Shown: piece by piece, positions 44,366 to 55,300 of the stretch
Numbering within the stretch: the stretch's first letter is position 1
Layout of the letters: every line of letters begins with the position of its first letter
NCBI RefSeq assembly: GCF_007679325.1
Contig: NZ_VEGI01000005.1
Location: 40,920 to 104,919, forward strand
Reading direction: 5' to 3'
DNA length: 64,000 nt
Source of the DNA: Arthrobacter sp. U41
GTDB lineage: Bacteria > Actinomycetota > Actinomycetes > Actinomycetales > Micrococcaceae
Made by a program: the position numbers and the translations under genes
The notes under the pieces: generated by a model
Database searches by the model: none
What the model was told of the DNA's origin: nothing
The model's input: the letters and a program-made list of their open reading frames with translations, nothing else

Positions 44366-45124
44366 TCAGCGCTGGTGGCCGCGGCTGGCGCGGTTTCCGA
44401 AGACGCCCATCCGCGGGCGGGGCGGGAGCCCGGGGCCGGTGTGGGGCATCGGGGCGGAGGACCCGGTGTTCACGGCGCGGAGCGCACGGGCGAACAGCTT
44501 GGCGTCCTGGACAGCCTGCAGGCCGTCGGCCTCGGCGCTGATCCGGAGCACAATGTCCTCCTGGGCGATGGTGCCGCTGTAGCCGTGATCGGCTTCGCAC
44601 TGCGGGTCGCCGCAGCTGGCCGGGCCCATGTCGAGGCGCTGGCCGCCGGACCAGGCGATGGAGAGGGTCAGCTCGCGGACCGGATCCGATGGTTTGTAGT
44701 CCTGCGGCTGGGCGTACACGTAGCTGAGCACCACGGAGCGGATCTGCGTCACGGGCACGGATTCGGTGGAGACCTGCGCCACCGTCTGCTCTCCGGCGTC
44801 GTCCAGCTGCTGGTCGTCCACGTGGGTGATGACCAGCATGTCCTCGGTCAGGACCAGCACCGTGATGTGGCGGCGGACCTCGGCGCGGTCGAAGTGCGTC
44901 TCGAGGTGCACCAGGTGGGCCACGCAGTCGCGCCCGTCAAGGGCGTCGGCAACGACGTCGGCCACCAGCCGGGGGTAGAACCCGGCCTGCTGGAGAGCCC
45001 CCTCCAGGCTTTGACCCTGCGCACTGTGGTCATGCAGGCCGTGGTGGTGGGTGCCCGGGCGTCCGGAGATGGTTGCCTGGGGCTTGGGTGTCGGAGACTG
45101 AAAGCTCATGGTCTCCATTTTCAC
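44366..45124 (-). CDS. DUF5998 family protein
   Basis: About 252 residues. I place it in DUF5998, an actinobacterial family found upstream of an alkaline-phosphatase-type gene. The core LQQAGFYPRLVADVVADALD, HLETHFDRAEVRRHITVLVLTEDMLVITHVDD and MGPASCGDPQCEADHGY (three Cys/His positions that could bind metal) is family-like. Three in-frame ATGs lie within 15 nt (45124, 45118, 45109), so the start is ambiguous. The C-terminal ~25 residues are Pro/Gly/Arg-rich. Confidence 0.8.
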   Translation of the reverse strand: MKMETMSFQSPTPKPQATISGRPGTHHHGLHDHSAQGQSLEGALQQAGFYPRLVADVVADALDGRDCVAHLVHLETHFDRAEVRRHITVLVLTEDMLVITHVDDQQLDDAGEQTVAQVSTESVPVTQIRSVVLSYVYAQPQDYKPSDPVRELTLSIAWSGGQRLDMGPASCGDPQCEADHGYSGTIAQEDIVLRISAEADGLQAVQDAKLFARALRAVNTGSSAPMPHTGPGLPPRPRMGVFGNRASRGHQR

Positions 45125-45272
45125 AGATCGGCTGGGGACATGCTAACCATTGCCGGCCCGGCGGCGCCCCGCCGCTGCCGCAACACTCCGCTCCCCCGGC
45201 CCGTCAGCGGCGCCGGTCCGCCGTCAGCAGCCACGGCCCCGGTTATCGCTGGCCGTCAGCCGCGGCGGGCCG

Positions 45273-47963
45273 TCAGCTGCGCATGGCGCGGCGGGCACTG
45301 TCCGTGCGCTGGGCGGCGTTGGCGATCCGGACGTCGGCGGAGAGGATGGCGGCCCCGTCCGGCCCGGCGAGCACGGGGTTGAAGTCGACCAGGGCGATCT
45401 CCGGATGGTTGTCCTTGAGCCGGGTGAGCCGCGCGGCAAGGTCCTCCAGCGCCCCGGCGTCCACGGCCGGCAGCCCCTGGTAGCCGAAGAGTTTCCGCGA
45501 GGCCCGGGGGGCCCGGATGAAGTCATGGAGGTCGGAGCCGGAAAGCGGCGGCACCCGGTGGGCCCAGTCGTCGAGCAGGTTGACCGCGTCACCTGCCAGG
45601 CCGAACGAGACCACCGGGCCCAGCAGCGGGTCCTCGATGGCGCGGAACGTGCAGGCCTGCCCCACCGGCGCCATGGTCTGCACTTCCAGCGACGGCGAGC
45701 CATAGCGTTCCAGCGACCTGCGCATCTCCAGCACGTTCCGCCGCAGCGAGTCCGCGTCCTGGATATCCAGACGCACCCCGCCGAGGTCCAGGCGGTGCCG
45801 CAGCGCGGGGTCGGTGGTCTTCAAGGCCACCGGCCAGCCGAGCCGGTCCGCGGCAGCCACCGCCTCGTCGGCGGTGTCGAAGCCAACGGAGGGAACCACC
45901 CTGATGCCGTAGCGGGCCAGCAGGCCCGCGGCCGTCTCTGCGTCCAGCCGGACGAGCTGCTCGCCCCCGACGCCGGACAGCAGCCTCTCCAGCTCGTCGC
46001 GGGTGCCGTCCGGGTCACAGCCCTCGGGCTCGATAAAGAGGCCCTGGTCCCGGTCCAGCCACTGGGCGTAGCGGACCACGGATCCCAGCGCGGCCACGGC
46101 CGCGCCGGGGTTGGAGTAGCAGGGAACCATCGTTGATCCGGCCTCGTCCCCCACCATTCCTTCCACGTAGATGGAGGGGTCCAGCAGCCCGCTGAACGCC
46201 GCCACCACGGGTTTGCCGGCCGCCACCGAACATTCGGCGAGCACTCCGGCGATCTTTTCCACGGTGAGGCCGCGGGCGGGCAACAGCGCCACCACGGCAG
46301 AGTGAACGGTGTCCACGGTGAGGACTTCCTGCAGGCTGTGCCGCAGCGCCGGCAGCGCCACGGACATCCCGGCGTCGAGGTCCACGTTGGTGACGATCCG
46401 CTCCACGCCGAGTCCCTGCGCTGCCGCGCTGTCCGCAACCACCTTGCCGAGCGCCTGCGAGTTGCTGAACACAGCGACCCCCGGGCCCGCCGGCAGGGGC
46501 TGGCTGGAGACGATCTGCGCGACGTCCATGAGCTGTTCGATGGTCTCAACCCGGATCACACCGGCCTGGCGCATCATCGCGTCGAGGGCCTCCGGCGGCG
46601 CCTGCGTGGTGCGGACGGCGTGGCCGGGAGGCAGGCCCAGGCCCATCGCATCGGACTTCGCCACAATGACCGGCTTGGTGCGGGCCAGGCGCCGTGCCAG
46701 CCGGGAAAACTTACGCGGGTTGCCGATCGACTCCAGGTACAGCCCGACGGCGGTGGTGTCGGCGTCGTCCTCCCAGAACTGCATCATGTCGTTGCCGGAG
46801 ACGTCGGCGCGGTTGCCGGCCGAGAGGAACGTGGAGATGCCGACGCGGCGCCGGCTGGAGGCCGCGTAGAGGGAGACGCCGATCGCGGCCGACTGGCTGA
46901 ACAGGCCCAGCCCGCCGCGGCGCCCCAGCGAGGGCGCCATCGAGGCGTTGAGGGACACGGCCGGGTTGGTGTTCATAATGCCCAGCGAGGCGGGGCCGAT
47001 CACGCGCATGCCGTTGGCGCGGGCCTGCCGGACGAGTTCGCGCTGGCGGGCGAGGCCGCGTTCGCCGTCGTCCGCGTAGCCGGCGGTGGCCACCACGATT
47101 CCCTTGACCCCGGCGGCACCGCATTCCTCCACCACTTTGGGGACCTCGGCGTAGGGGACGGCGACGATGGCGAGCTTGACGGGTCCCGGCACTTCAGAGA
47201 GCCGGCCGAAGGAGAGCATACCGGCGAGCTCGAAGGCCTCCGGGTTGATCGCGTAGACCGGGCCGGTGAAGCGGCCCTCAATAATGTGCTCCAGCAGCTG
47301 GTAGCCCACGGTGCCCCATTTGCGGCTGGCGCCGATCACGGCCACAGAGGAGGGGGCAAGCAGCTCCTGGATGCTTCGGGCCTCGGCCCGGTGTTCCCGG
47401 GATTCCATCACGGCGCGGGACTTGTCCGTGGGGTCGATGTTGAATTCGAGGCTGACCACGCCGTCGTCGAAATGCCGCTTGACGTCGTAGCCGGCGTCGG
47501 AGAACACCATCAGCATCTTCCGGTTTTCCGGGAGCACCTCGGCGCTGAACTTCCGGATCCCGTTTTCCCGGGCGGCAGCGGCGAGGTGTTCGAGCAGGAT
47601 GGAGCCGATGCCGCGGCCCTGGTGCGCGTCGGCGATGTTGAACGCGACTTCGGCCTCCGCGGGATCATCGAGCCGGTCATAGCGCCCGATGCCCATGATC
47701 TCGCCGCCGATGGTGATCACCAGGGCAACGCGGTCCTTGTAATCCACCTCGGTGAACCGTTTGAGTTCCTTCGCGGAGAGTTTGGACTTGAACGCGAAGA
47801 ACCGCATGTAGATGGACTTCTGCGACTGCCCCACGTGGAAGGCCTGGACCGCGTCCGCGTCGGCGGGGTGGATCGGGCGCAGATGTGCCGTCCCGCCGTC
47901 GCGCAGGACAACATCGGCTTCCCAATATTCCGGATATACACCGTCCACGGGCTGATCCACCAT
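45273..47963 (-). CDS. GNAT acetyltransferase fused to acyl-CoA synthetase (NDP-forming) domains, Pat-like
   Basis: 896 residues. An N-terminal GNAT domain (about residues 20-175: RPIHPADADAVQAFH, acetyl-CoA loop AHQGRGIGSILLEHL) is followed by a CoA-binding Rossmann domain (SSVAVIGASRKWGTVGYQLL), a succinyl-CoA-ligase-like region and an ATP-grasp domain (LVRLDAETAAGLLARYGI, ALVDFNPVLAGPDG). Protein lysine acetyltransferases such as Salmonella Pat have GNAT at the C-terminus. Here it is N-terminal, as in many actinobacteria. The catalytic His of the synthetase is not obviously conserved: the equivalent region reads PPGHAVRTTQAPP. It may regulate metabolic enzymes by acylation. Confidence 0.88.
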   Translation of the reverse strand: MVDQPVDGVYPEYWEADVVLRDGGTAHLRPIHPADADAVQAFHVGQSQKSIYMRFFAFKSKLSAKELKRFTEVDYKDRVALVITIGGEIMGIGRYDRLDDPAEAEVAFNIADAHQGRGIGSILLEHLAAAARENGIRKFSAEVLPENRKMLMVFSDAGYDVKRHFDDGVVSLEFNIDPTDKSRAVMESREHRAEARSIQELLAPSSVAVIGASRKWGTVGYQLLEHIIEGRFTGPVYAINPEAFELAGMLSFGRLSEVPGPVKLAIVAVPYAEVPKVVEECGAAGVKGIVVATAGYADDGERGLARQRELVRQARANGMRVIGPASLGIMNTNPAVSLNASMAPSLGRRGGLGLFSQSAAIGVSLYAASSRRRVGISTFLSAGNRADVSGNDMMQFWEDDADTTAVGLYLESIGNPRKFSRLARRLARTKPVIVAKSDAMGLGLPPGHAVRTTQAPPEALDAMMRQAGVIRVETIEQLMDVAQIVSSQPLPAGPGVAVFSNSQALGKVVADSAAAQGLGVERIVTNVDLDAGMSVALPALRHSLQEVLTVDTVHSAVVALLPARGLTVEKIAGVLAECSVAAGKPVVAAFSGLLDPSIYVEGMVGDEAGSTMVPCYSNPGAAVAALGSVVRYAQWLDRDQGLFIEPEGCDPDGTRDELERLLSGVGGEQLVRLDAETAAGLLARYGIRVVPSVGFDTADEAVAAADRLGWPVALKTTDPALRHRLDLGGVRLDIQDADSLRRNVLEMRRSLERYGSPSLEVQTMAPVGQACTFRAIEDPLLGPVVSFGLAGDAVNLLDDWAHRVPPLSGSDLHDFIRAPRASRKLFGYQGLPAVDAGALEDLAARLTRLKDNHPEIALVDFNPVLAGPDGAAILSADVRIANAAQRTDSARRAMRS

Positions 47964-48030
47964 AGGCTTAGCCTAGTCATAAACTCTTGCAGCACACGTT
48001 CAGCCCCCCTCAGAAGGACCCACCCGCCTC

Positions 48031-50550
48031 ATGGCCCGCCGCCAAACCCCGTCCCCGGCAGGGGAAGCCAGCCAGGACTTTGTAGAAAATATCGTCGATA
48101 TCGACGTCACGTCGGAGATGGAAGGATCGTTCCTCGAGTACGCCTATTCGGTGATCTACTCGCGGGCCCTTCCGGATGCCCGGGACGGGCTGAAACCCGT
48201 CCAGCGGCGCATCCTGTACATGATGAGCGAGATGGGTCTGCGCCCGGACCGCGGCCACGTCAAGAGCGCCCGCGTGGTGGGCGAGGTCATGGGCAAGCTG
48301 CACCCGCACGGCGACACCGCGATCTACGACGCGATGGTACGCATGGCGCAGGACTTCTCGCTGCGGCTGCCGCTCATCGACGGGCACGGCAACTTCGGCT
48401 CCCTTGACGACGGCCCGGCAGCCCCGCGGTACACGGAGGCGCGCCTCGCTGCTGCGGCGCTGACCCTGACGGACCACCTCGACGAGGACGTCGTCGATTT
48501 CGTCCCCAACTACGACAACCAGCTGACCCAGCCGGACGTCCTGCCGGCCGCGTTCCCGAACCTGCTGGTCAACGGCGCCACCGGCATCGCCGTCGGTATG
48601 GCCACGAACATGGCCCCGCACAACCTGGTGGAAGTGATCGCCGCCGCGCGGCACCTGATCGAGCATCCGGACGCCACGCTCGAGGACATTATGAAGTTCG
48701 TCCCCGGCCCGGACCTGCCCACGGGCGGCCGGATCGTCGGGCTGGACGGCATCCGCGACGCGTACGCCACCGGCCGCGGCTCCTTCAAGACCCGGGCCAA
48801 GGTGGAGGTCGAGCAGCTCTCGGCCCGCCGCACCGGGCTGGTGGTCACGGAACTGCCGTACATGGTGGGGCCGGAGAAGGTGATCGAGAAGATCAAGGAC
48901 GCCGTCAACGGCAAGAAGCTCACCGGCATCAGCGACATCGTGGACCTCACGGACCGCAAGCACGGCCTGCGCCTGGTGATCGAATTGAAGAACGGTTTCA
49001 ACCCCAACGCGGTGCTCCAGCAGCTGTACCGCTACTCGCCGATGGAGGATTCCTTCGGCATCAACAACGTCACCCTCGTGGACGGGCAGCCGCAGACCCT
49101 GGGGCTCCTCCAGCTGCTTTCCGTCTACGTGGAACACCGCATCACTGTCGTCCGCCGCCGCACTGCCTTCCGCCTCGGCAAGAAGAAGGACCGCCTGCAC
49201 CTGGTGGAGGGCCTCCTGATCGCGATTGTGGACATCGACGAGGTCATCCAGATCATCCGGTCCTCGGACGAGGCGGCCGCGGCCCGGACCCGGCTGATGT
49301 CCATCTACGACCTCTCTGAGATCCAGGCCAACTACATCCTGGAACTCCGGCTCCGGCAGCTGACCAAGTACTCACGGATCGAACTCGAGAAGGAGCAGGA
49401 TGAGCTGCGCCGCGAGATTGCCGAGCTGGAAGCCATCCTCGGCTCCAGCGAGCGGCTCCGCGCCCTCGTGTCCTCCGAGCTGGCCGAGATCGCCGAGAAA
49501 TACGGCACCCCGCGCCGCACCGTGCTTCTCGAATCCGAAGCCGTCTCCCCCACCGTCGCTGCCCTGGCCGCCGCGCCCGGGGCCAAAGGCAAGGCCGCTC
49601 CCCTGGCACTGGAGATCGCGGACGACCCCTGCTGGGCGATCCTGACGGCCTCCGGCCAGATCGCCCGGACCGCCAACCAGGACAGCCTCGCCGAGACCGG
49701 CCCGCGCACCCGGCACGACGTGTTCACCTCCGTGGTCAAGACGTCCGCACGCGGCGAGATCGCGGCCATCACCTCGCAGGGGCGCATGCTGCGGCTCCAG
49801 GTGATGGACATGCCCGTGCTGCCGCCCACCTCAGGCACCCCGAACCTGGCCGGCGGAGTACCGGCCAAGGACTTCATTACCCTCCTCAAGGGCGAATCGC
49901 TGGTGGCCTTCGCGCCCCTGGACGAGGTCCTGGCGATCGGCACCGCCCAGGGCGTGGTCAAGCGCGTCCAGCCGGACTATCCGCTGAACCGCGAGGACTG
50001 GGAAGTGATCGCGCTCAAGGACAAGGACACCGTGGTGGGCGTGGCTCCCGCGGGGTCCGACGACGTCGACCTCGTCTTCGTGACGCGGCAGTCGCAGCTC
50101 CTGCGCTTCCCGGCCAGTACGGTCCGTCCGCAGGGCCGGACCGCCGGTGGCATGGCCGGCATCAAGCTGGCAGCCGGGGACCGCGTGCTGTTCTTCGGCG
50201 CCGCGAGCCCGGCCGACAGCGACGCCGTCGTTGTCACCATCGCCGGCACAGAGGGTGCACTGCCCGGCACCGCCCCGGGTGCCGCCAAGGTCACCGCCCT
50301 CGCCGAATACCCCGCCAAGGGGCGCGCCACCGCCGGGGTCCGGGCGCACCGGTTCCTCAAGGGTGAGGACACCCTGCTGCTCGCCTGGGCCGGTCACGGC
50401 CCCGCCAAGGCGTCCTCGCTGGCCGGCGTGGCACGGTCCCTGCCCGGGGAACACGGCCGCCGCGACGGGTCCGGCATCCCGCTCTCCCAGGCCATCGACG
50501 CGATCGGCCCGAGCATGGCCTGGCAGCCGGAGCCCGGGACGGAAGCCTAG
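48031..50550 (+). CDS. parC: DNA topoisomerase IV subunit A (GyrA/ParC family)
   Basis: 839 residues. Type IIA breakage-reunion domain: [20 protein letters not shown], the QRDR region [15 protein letters not shown] and the active-site Tyr in [12 protein letters not shown]-terminal six-blade beta-pinwheel follows, but the GyrA box QRRGG(K/R)G is not seen (closest is [11 protein letters not shown]), which favours ParC over GyrA. A GyrB/ParE-type gene lies on the opposite strand at the right end. It decatenates daughter chromosomes. Divergent from the Pat-like gene over 67 bp. Confidence 0.85.
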   Translation: MARRQTPSPAGEASQDFVENIVDIDVTSEMEGSFLEYAYSVIYSRALPDARDGLKPVQRRILYMMSEMGLRPDRGHVKSARVVGEVMGKLHPHGDTAIYDAMVRMAQDFSLRLPLIDGHGNFGSLDDGPAAPRYTEARLAAAALTLTDHLDEDVVDFVPNYDNQLTQPDVLPAAFPNLLVNGATGIAVGMATNMAPHNLVEVIAAARHLIEHPDATLEDIMKFVPGPDLPTGGRIVGLDGIRDAYATGRGSFKTRAKVEVEQLSARRTGLVVTELPYMVGPEKVIEKIKDAVNGKKLTGISDIVDLTDRKHGLRLVIELKNGFNPNAVLQQLYRYSPMEDSFGINNVTLVDGQPQTLGLLQLLSVYVEHRITVVRRRTAFRLGKKKDRLHLVEGLLIAIVDIDEVIQIIRSSDEAAAARTRLMSIYDLSEIQANYILELRLRQLTKYSRIELEKEQDELRREIAELEAILGSSERLRALVSSELAEIAEKYGTPRRTVLLESEAVSPTVAALAAAPGAKGKAAPLALEIADDPCWAILTASGQIARTANQDSLAETGPRTRHDVFTSVVKTSARGEIAAITSQGRMLRLQVMDMPVLPPTSGTPNLAGGVPAKDFITLLKGESLVAFAPLDEVLAIGTAQGVVKRVQPDYPLNREDWEVIALKDKDTVVGVAPAGSDDVDLVFVTRQSQLLRFPASTVRPQGRTAGGMAGIKLAAGDRVLFFGAASPADSDAVVVTIAGTEGALPGTAPGAAKVTALAEYPAKGRATAGVRAHRFLKGEDTLLLAWAGHGPAKASSLAGVARSLPGEHGRRDGSGIPLSQAIDAIGPSMAWQPEPGTEA

Positions 50551-50850
50551 ACCCTCCCGGGGGCTGCGGGGCTGGCGGCGGGCCATCCGGCGGCGCCCGG
50601 GGCAGCCGTGACGCCCGCCGCTCGCTCATTTGTCACGAATGGCCGTTATCGCCCGCCCATTCACCACGAATGGCCCCCATAGGTCCCCACATGGCGGCCA
50701 TTCGTGGTGAATGGCCGGCACCGAGCCTGCACTAAGCCCGCCGCCGGGCCCCGCTCCGCTCCGCACGCGTCGCATTGGGACCGCGTTCCGCCCCCGACGG
50801 CTCTCTCCGCCGATCCGGTGCCCCGGAAGAAATACCCCTAGACTGCTCGC
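50551..50850. other. 300-bp gap with a long inverted repeat
   Basis: No gene is supported. The centre holds the inverted repeat at 50657-50714 and a single related copy of CACGAATGGCCG near 50632, so the element CATTCACCACGAATGGC appears at least three times in some form. The right part is GC-rich and leads to the DinB gene. Confidence 0.5.
50657..50714. repeat. 19-bp perfect inverted repeat downstream of parC
   Basis: CCATTCACCACGAATGGCC (50657-50675) and GGCCATTCGTGGTGAATGG (50696-50714) are exact reverse complements with a 20-nt loop. Each arm is itself partly palindromic (CCATTC...GAATGG). It may terminate parC or represent a REP-like element. Confidence 0.8.
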
Positions 50851-51369
50851 ATGCCTATCATCCCGGACACCAAAGACTGGACGTGGGTGCTGCAGCGGCC
50901 CTGCGCGGAATGCGGTTTTGATGCCTCCGCGGCGACACCTGCCACAGCGCCAGGGATCCTGGAGAGTATGCTACCCCGCTGGCGGGTAGCTCTGCGGCGT
51001 CCGGACGTGGCTGAACGCCCGGACGAAAACACGTGGTCCGTCCTCGAATACGCCTGCCACGTCCGCGACGTGTTCAGCCTGTTCGACCACCGGCTCGGCC
51101 TTATGCTGACCGAGGACGACGCCCGGTTCGCGGACTGGGACCAGGACGCGACCGCCGTCGAGAAGGACTATGCCAACGCCGACCCGGCCGTGGTCAGCAC
51201 GGAACTCACCGCGGAGGGCGAGCAGATCGCCGCCTCGTTCGGGCGCGTCCCCGAGGAACAGTGGGACCGCAAAGGCACCCGCAGCAACGGCTCGGAGTTC
51301 ACCGTGCTGACGTTCGCGCAGTACTTCCTGCACGACGTCGTCCATCACCTCCACGATGTGGACGGATAG
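50851..51369 (+). CDS. DinB family protein (YfiT/DinB-like metal-binding)
   Basis: 172 residues, helical bundle. The three metal-binding histidines of the fold are seen in EYACHVRDVFSLF and FLHDVVHHLHDVDG. DinB/maleylpyruvate-isomerase-like proteins use them to bind divalent metal. Many are thiol-S-transferases using mycothiol or bacillithiol, but the partner thiol is unproven here. It stands alone after the 300-bp gap. Its stop lies 16 bp from the convergent GNAT gene. Confidence 0.85.
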   Translation: MPIIPDTKDWTWVLQRPCAECGFDASAATPATAPGILESMLPRWRVALRRPDVAERPDENTWSVLEYACHVRDVFSLFDHRLGLMLTEDDARFADWDQDATAVEKDYANADPAVVSTELTAEGEQIAASFGRVPEEQWDRKGTRSNGSEFTVLTFAQYFLHDVVHHLHDVDG

Positions 51370-51384
51370 CGTGTGGATGGATAG

Positions 51385-52377
51385 CTACAGCTCCTTGTCC
51401 CACGCCATGCTGCTGTTGACGGGGACATAGCCCATTTTGCTATAGAGAGCCAGCGCACCGGTGGGGTTCTCCGAATCGACGTCGAGCGAGGCTTTGTCCA
51501 TGCCCGCGGCGGCGAAGCGGCGCATCGCGTCGGCGAGAAGGGCCTGAGCCACGCCGCGGCCGCGGAACTCGCGCCGCACGCCCAGCAGGTCGGTGTAGCC
51601 CTCCTTGTAGCCCCGCGTCCGGGCGCTCTCGGCGTCGTAGCTGGCCAGCTGGTAGCCGGCCACCCGCCCAGTGGAGCGCTCGACGGCGACGGCGCTCAGG
51701 TCCGGCCGGGCCAGCGGATCATTCACCACAAAGCCCCAGGCCTCCTCGTCCCGGGGCTCGCTGCCCCAGTGGTCCCGGAAGGCCTCGTTGTGTGCCAGCC
51801 GGACGGGCTCGTGCAACGCGGGTCCAAAGCCCACGATCTCCAGCTCGTCGTCCAGGAGCAGCTCCGGGAGGCCGTCCGTGAGGGGCCGGTGCATCTCGTT
51901 GTAGTAGCGGACAATCCGGTAGCCGGCGTCGCCGAAGAGGGTGGCCTGGTGGGTGTGCTGCTGTTCCATGTGGAGCCGCAGCCGGGGGCTGGAACCCGGC
52001 ACGGCGTCCTCGGCGAACCGCTGCCGCGTCCTGGCCTCCATCCACCCCAGCAGCCCGGTGCCGATGCCCCTGCCCTGCCAGGCCGGGTCCACGCAGCCGT
52101 ACCCGATCGCCTTCTCGCCCTCCGGGTTTTTGGTGATCCGGCCGTACGCCCTGGCGGTTCCCTGAGCGTCGAAGCCGAGAATCGTATTCGCCGCGGCCGG
52201 GTTCTTCTGAGATTCGAGGACCTGTTCCAGGTCGGCGCGGCGCTCAAACCAGACGGGCCGTTCGACGTCGGCAGTCCGGGCGATGAGCGCCGCCCAGCCG
52301 TCGAGGTGGTCGGTCACGGCGGGACGCCACTGCAGGCGGGTATCCAGGCTGGCCAAGGGGTCGGCGTATCCGTTCAT
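51385..52377 (-). CDS. Tandem GNAT N-acetyltransferase
   Basis: 330 residues with two GNAT folds. The first (about residues 15-150) has the acetyl-CoA loop DPAWQGRGIGTGLLGWME. The second (about residues 165-325) has VRREFRGRGVAQALLADAMRR and NPTGALALYSKMGY. Such duplicated GNATs resemble mycothiol synthase (MshD), a double GNAT. Substrate specificity cannot be decided from motifs alone. Confidence 0.88.
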   Translation of the reverse strand: MNGYADPLASLDTRLQWRPAVTDHLDGWAALIARTADVERPVWFERRADLEQVLESQKNPAAANTILGFDAQGTARAYGRITKNPEGEKAIGYGCVDPAWQGRGIGTGLLGWMEARTRQRFAEDAVPGSSPRLRLHMEQQHTHQATLFGDAGYRIVRYYNEMHRPLTDGLPELLLDDELEIVGFGPALHEPVRLAHNEAFRDHWGSEPRDEEAWGFVVNDPLARPDLSAVAVERSTGRVAGYQLASYDAESARTRGYKEGYTDLLGVRREFRGRGVAQALLADAMRRFAAAGMDKASLDVDSENPTGALALYSKMGYVPVNSSMAWDKEL

Positions 52378-52399
52378 GGCAACAGGCTAAACGTCCGGC

Positions 52400-55300
52400 C
52401 TACCCCCGCGCCAGCAAGGGCATTGGCTCCGCCACAGGTGCCGCACGCCCGGCCGCCGCGCGGTCAAGGTCCAGGCGGCTGTCGTCCGGGGAGATGTCCT
52501 CCGGGTTGTGCGTCACAAGCACCACCGTGCGGTCCCGCAGGCCGTGCCGGAGCTCAGCGAGCATCGCCCGGCCGGACTCCGCGTCCAAGTGGGCCGTGGG
52601 TTCGTCCAGCAGGATCACGTCCGCCCCGGTCAGGAGGGTGCGGGCCACCGCGAGGCGCTGCCGTTCGCCGCCGCTGAGGAAGTCCCCTCCCGGTCCGATC
52701 CGTGTGTCCAGGCCATGCTCCAGCCGACCGACCAGCGGCCCGAGGCCCACGGCGGCCAGGGCGTCCTGCAAGCGCTGCTCCGGCGCTCCCCCGCGGTCGC
52801 CGTCGGGGAGCCCCAGCAGCAGGTTGCCACGGATGGTCGAGTCAAAGAGGTGCGCCTCCTGCGGGCACCAGGCGGCCCGCCCGCTGAGCAGGATCTGGCC
52901 GTTTGCTGCCGGGAGGAAGCCCAGGACGACGGCGAGCAGGGTGGACTTTCCGGACCCGGACCCACCTGTGACGGCAAGCCAGCGCCCGGGTTCGGCCGTG
53001 GCGTCGAGGCCGGTGAAGACCAGCGGCCCGCCCGGCCAGGCCGCGGCCAGGTCCCGGAGTTCGATCCCGGGCTTGCCGCCGGGCCTGCCGGCCACGGGAA
53101 CCAGACCGCCGGACGCATCGGCATCGGTGCCGTCCAGGACGCCGGCTTCGCCGATGCGTTCCAGCACGGCTCGCAGCGCCGGATACTGGCGGACCGCCGT
53201 CGTGATGGCCGCGTAGGGTTCCACGAGCGCCAGCTGCAGCAGCACCACCACCGCAACCGTCGAAGCTTCCACGGCTCCGCTGAGGGCCAGCGGGGCGGCC
53301 AGCACGGCGCTGGCCAGGGCTGCGGTGCCGCAGGCCAGTACGGTCAGCCCCTGGCCGAGCCCTTCGGCCCATGCCGAGCGCTGGGAGGCGGCGGTTGCAG
53401 AGCGGTCGGCGTGTGTGATGGCGCCGAGCACCGGGCCGGCCACGTGGTTGGCGTGGAGTTCGGCGCGGGCGTCGAGGGCGGCCGCCACCTGGCGGAGCAC
53501 TCCGGAGCGGAGCCGCTGCTCGGTTCCGGCGGACATCCGGTCCGCGGCCAGTGCCAGGGCTGGGGCTGCCACCAGGCTGACCAGGGCGGCCGCGATGACG
53601 GCGGGGAGCGCGGCCGGCAGGAGCAATGCGAAGCTTACGACGGCGGCGCCCGCGACGGCGACGGCTGTCACCGGCGGCAGGACCACGCGGGGCAGCAGCT
53701 CCCGGACGGTGTCGACGTCGTCCACGACGGTGCCCAGGACGTTGCCGCCCTGCAGCAGCCGGCGCAGCGAAAGGGCGCGGCGGCTCAGCGATTCCCAGAG
53801 CCTGCCGCGGAGCCGGGTCAGGGCGGCGAAAACGGCGTCGTGCAGCAGGAGGCGTTCGAGGTACCGCAGGACCGCCCGGCCGATGCCGAAGAACCTTACG
53901 CCCACGATTGCCGTGAGCAGGTAGAGGATGGGCGGCTGCTCGCTGGCCCGGATGATGAGCCAGCCGGAGAGTCCGGCGAGGGCGACGGCGAAGAGCGCCG
54001 CCAGGGTGCCGACGACGCCGGCCGCGGCGAATTTGGCTGCGACCGGTGCCAGCAGGCGGCGGAGCCGGGCTGCCGTGGAACCGCCTGCGGAGCGTCGTGG
54101 GTCCGCGGCCGGGGTCGTGCCGGCCTGCGGCGCGCGTGTCTGGGCGGCGTGTGTCTGGGTCGCGCCGGTGCCCGTGGTGTCGGACGGCAGAGGTTCGTGC
54201 AGCCCGGCTGAGGACCGGCCGGCTGCGGACGAGGCTGCGGCAAGGGCGGCTGTCCCGGCCGCGGCGCCGGTGCCGGGTGCCGCAACCACGCCTGCGCCTG
54301 TGCGTGTGGCGGTCGCGGTGTCGGCATCTTCTCCAGCGGCGGCGGTGGCCGTGCCCGCGGCGCCCGGCGCCACGGCGACGACGACGTCGGCGAGTTCCCG
54401 GGTCTGCCGGTCGTGGGCCACCAATAGGACGGTGACCTCTCCGCGGAGCGCGGCGATGGCGCGGCTGACGGCGGTGGCGGATTCCCGGTCCAGGTGGGCG
54501 GTGGGTTCATCGAGCAGCAACACGCGGGCTCCCGCCTCGATCCGGGCGAGGCCGCGGGCCAGCGCGACACGGCGCAGCTCCCCCGGGCTGAGCTCGGCGG
54601 GGTGCTTGGCGGCGAGATGCTCCGCGGCGCAGGCTGCCAGGCAGCGCAGGGCGGTGGCGTCAGCCGTGGTGGCGTCGACGGTCGCGCCCGCGCCGGCGCC
54701 GGCGCGCCCCGGATCGTCGGCGCCGGTCGCAAGCCCCCCGGCACCTCCCAGATACAGCCGGACCTCGTCCAGCACGGTGGGGGCAACCATGACGGGATGC
54801 TGCGGCACCCAGGCGAGGTCCGCCGTCGTGAATCCCGCGAGCCGTCCGGCGACGGTTGTTTGCCCGTCAGGTCGGTCGGAGCCGCCGCCGGTTCCGATGG
54901 TGCCTGCCAGGACCCCGAGGACGGTGCTCTTGCCGGCGCCGCTGGGGCCGTCGAGGGCGGTGATCCGGCCCGGGGCGGCGGTGAAACTCAAGGGCCCGAC
55001 GGCGGCATCCGTCCTGCCGCCGTAGCGGACGGTCAGCCCTGCCACGCTGATGGCGGGAGGGGCCGCGGGCCCGCGGGATCCGGGTCCTGCCCCGGCAACA
55101 GCGGCAGTGGCTGCAGCATCGGGCACCAGCGGCGTGGCCTCGGGGGCATCGAGGACGGCGGTGGTTTCGGCAAGCGCCGCACGGCCTTCGTCACTGGCGT
55201 GGTGGGCGGTGCCGAGCTCCCGGAGCGGAAGGTAGCAGTCCGGGGCGAGGATCAGGGCCAGCAGCCCTGCTTCCAGCGCCATATCGCCGTGAACTAGGCG

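Noticed and set aside
46302..48407. 701-codon plus-strand frame overlapping the Pat-like gene and parC
   Set aside because: Shadow of the Pat-like gene. It runs out of frame into parC and has no family signature.
48031..50550. GyrA rather than ParC
   Set aside because: The GyrA box is not found in the C-terminal domain and a GyrB/ParE gene lies nearby on the other strand. ParC is preferred, though the distinction is not absolute.
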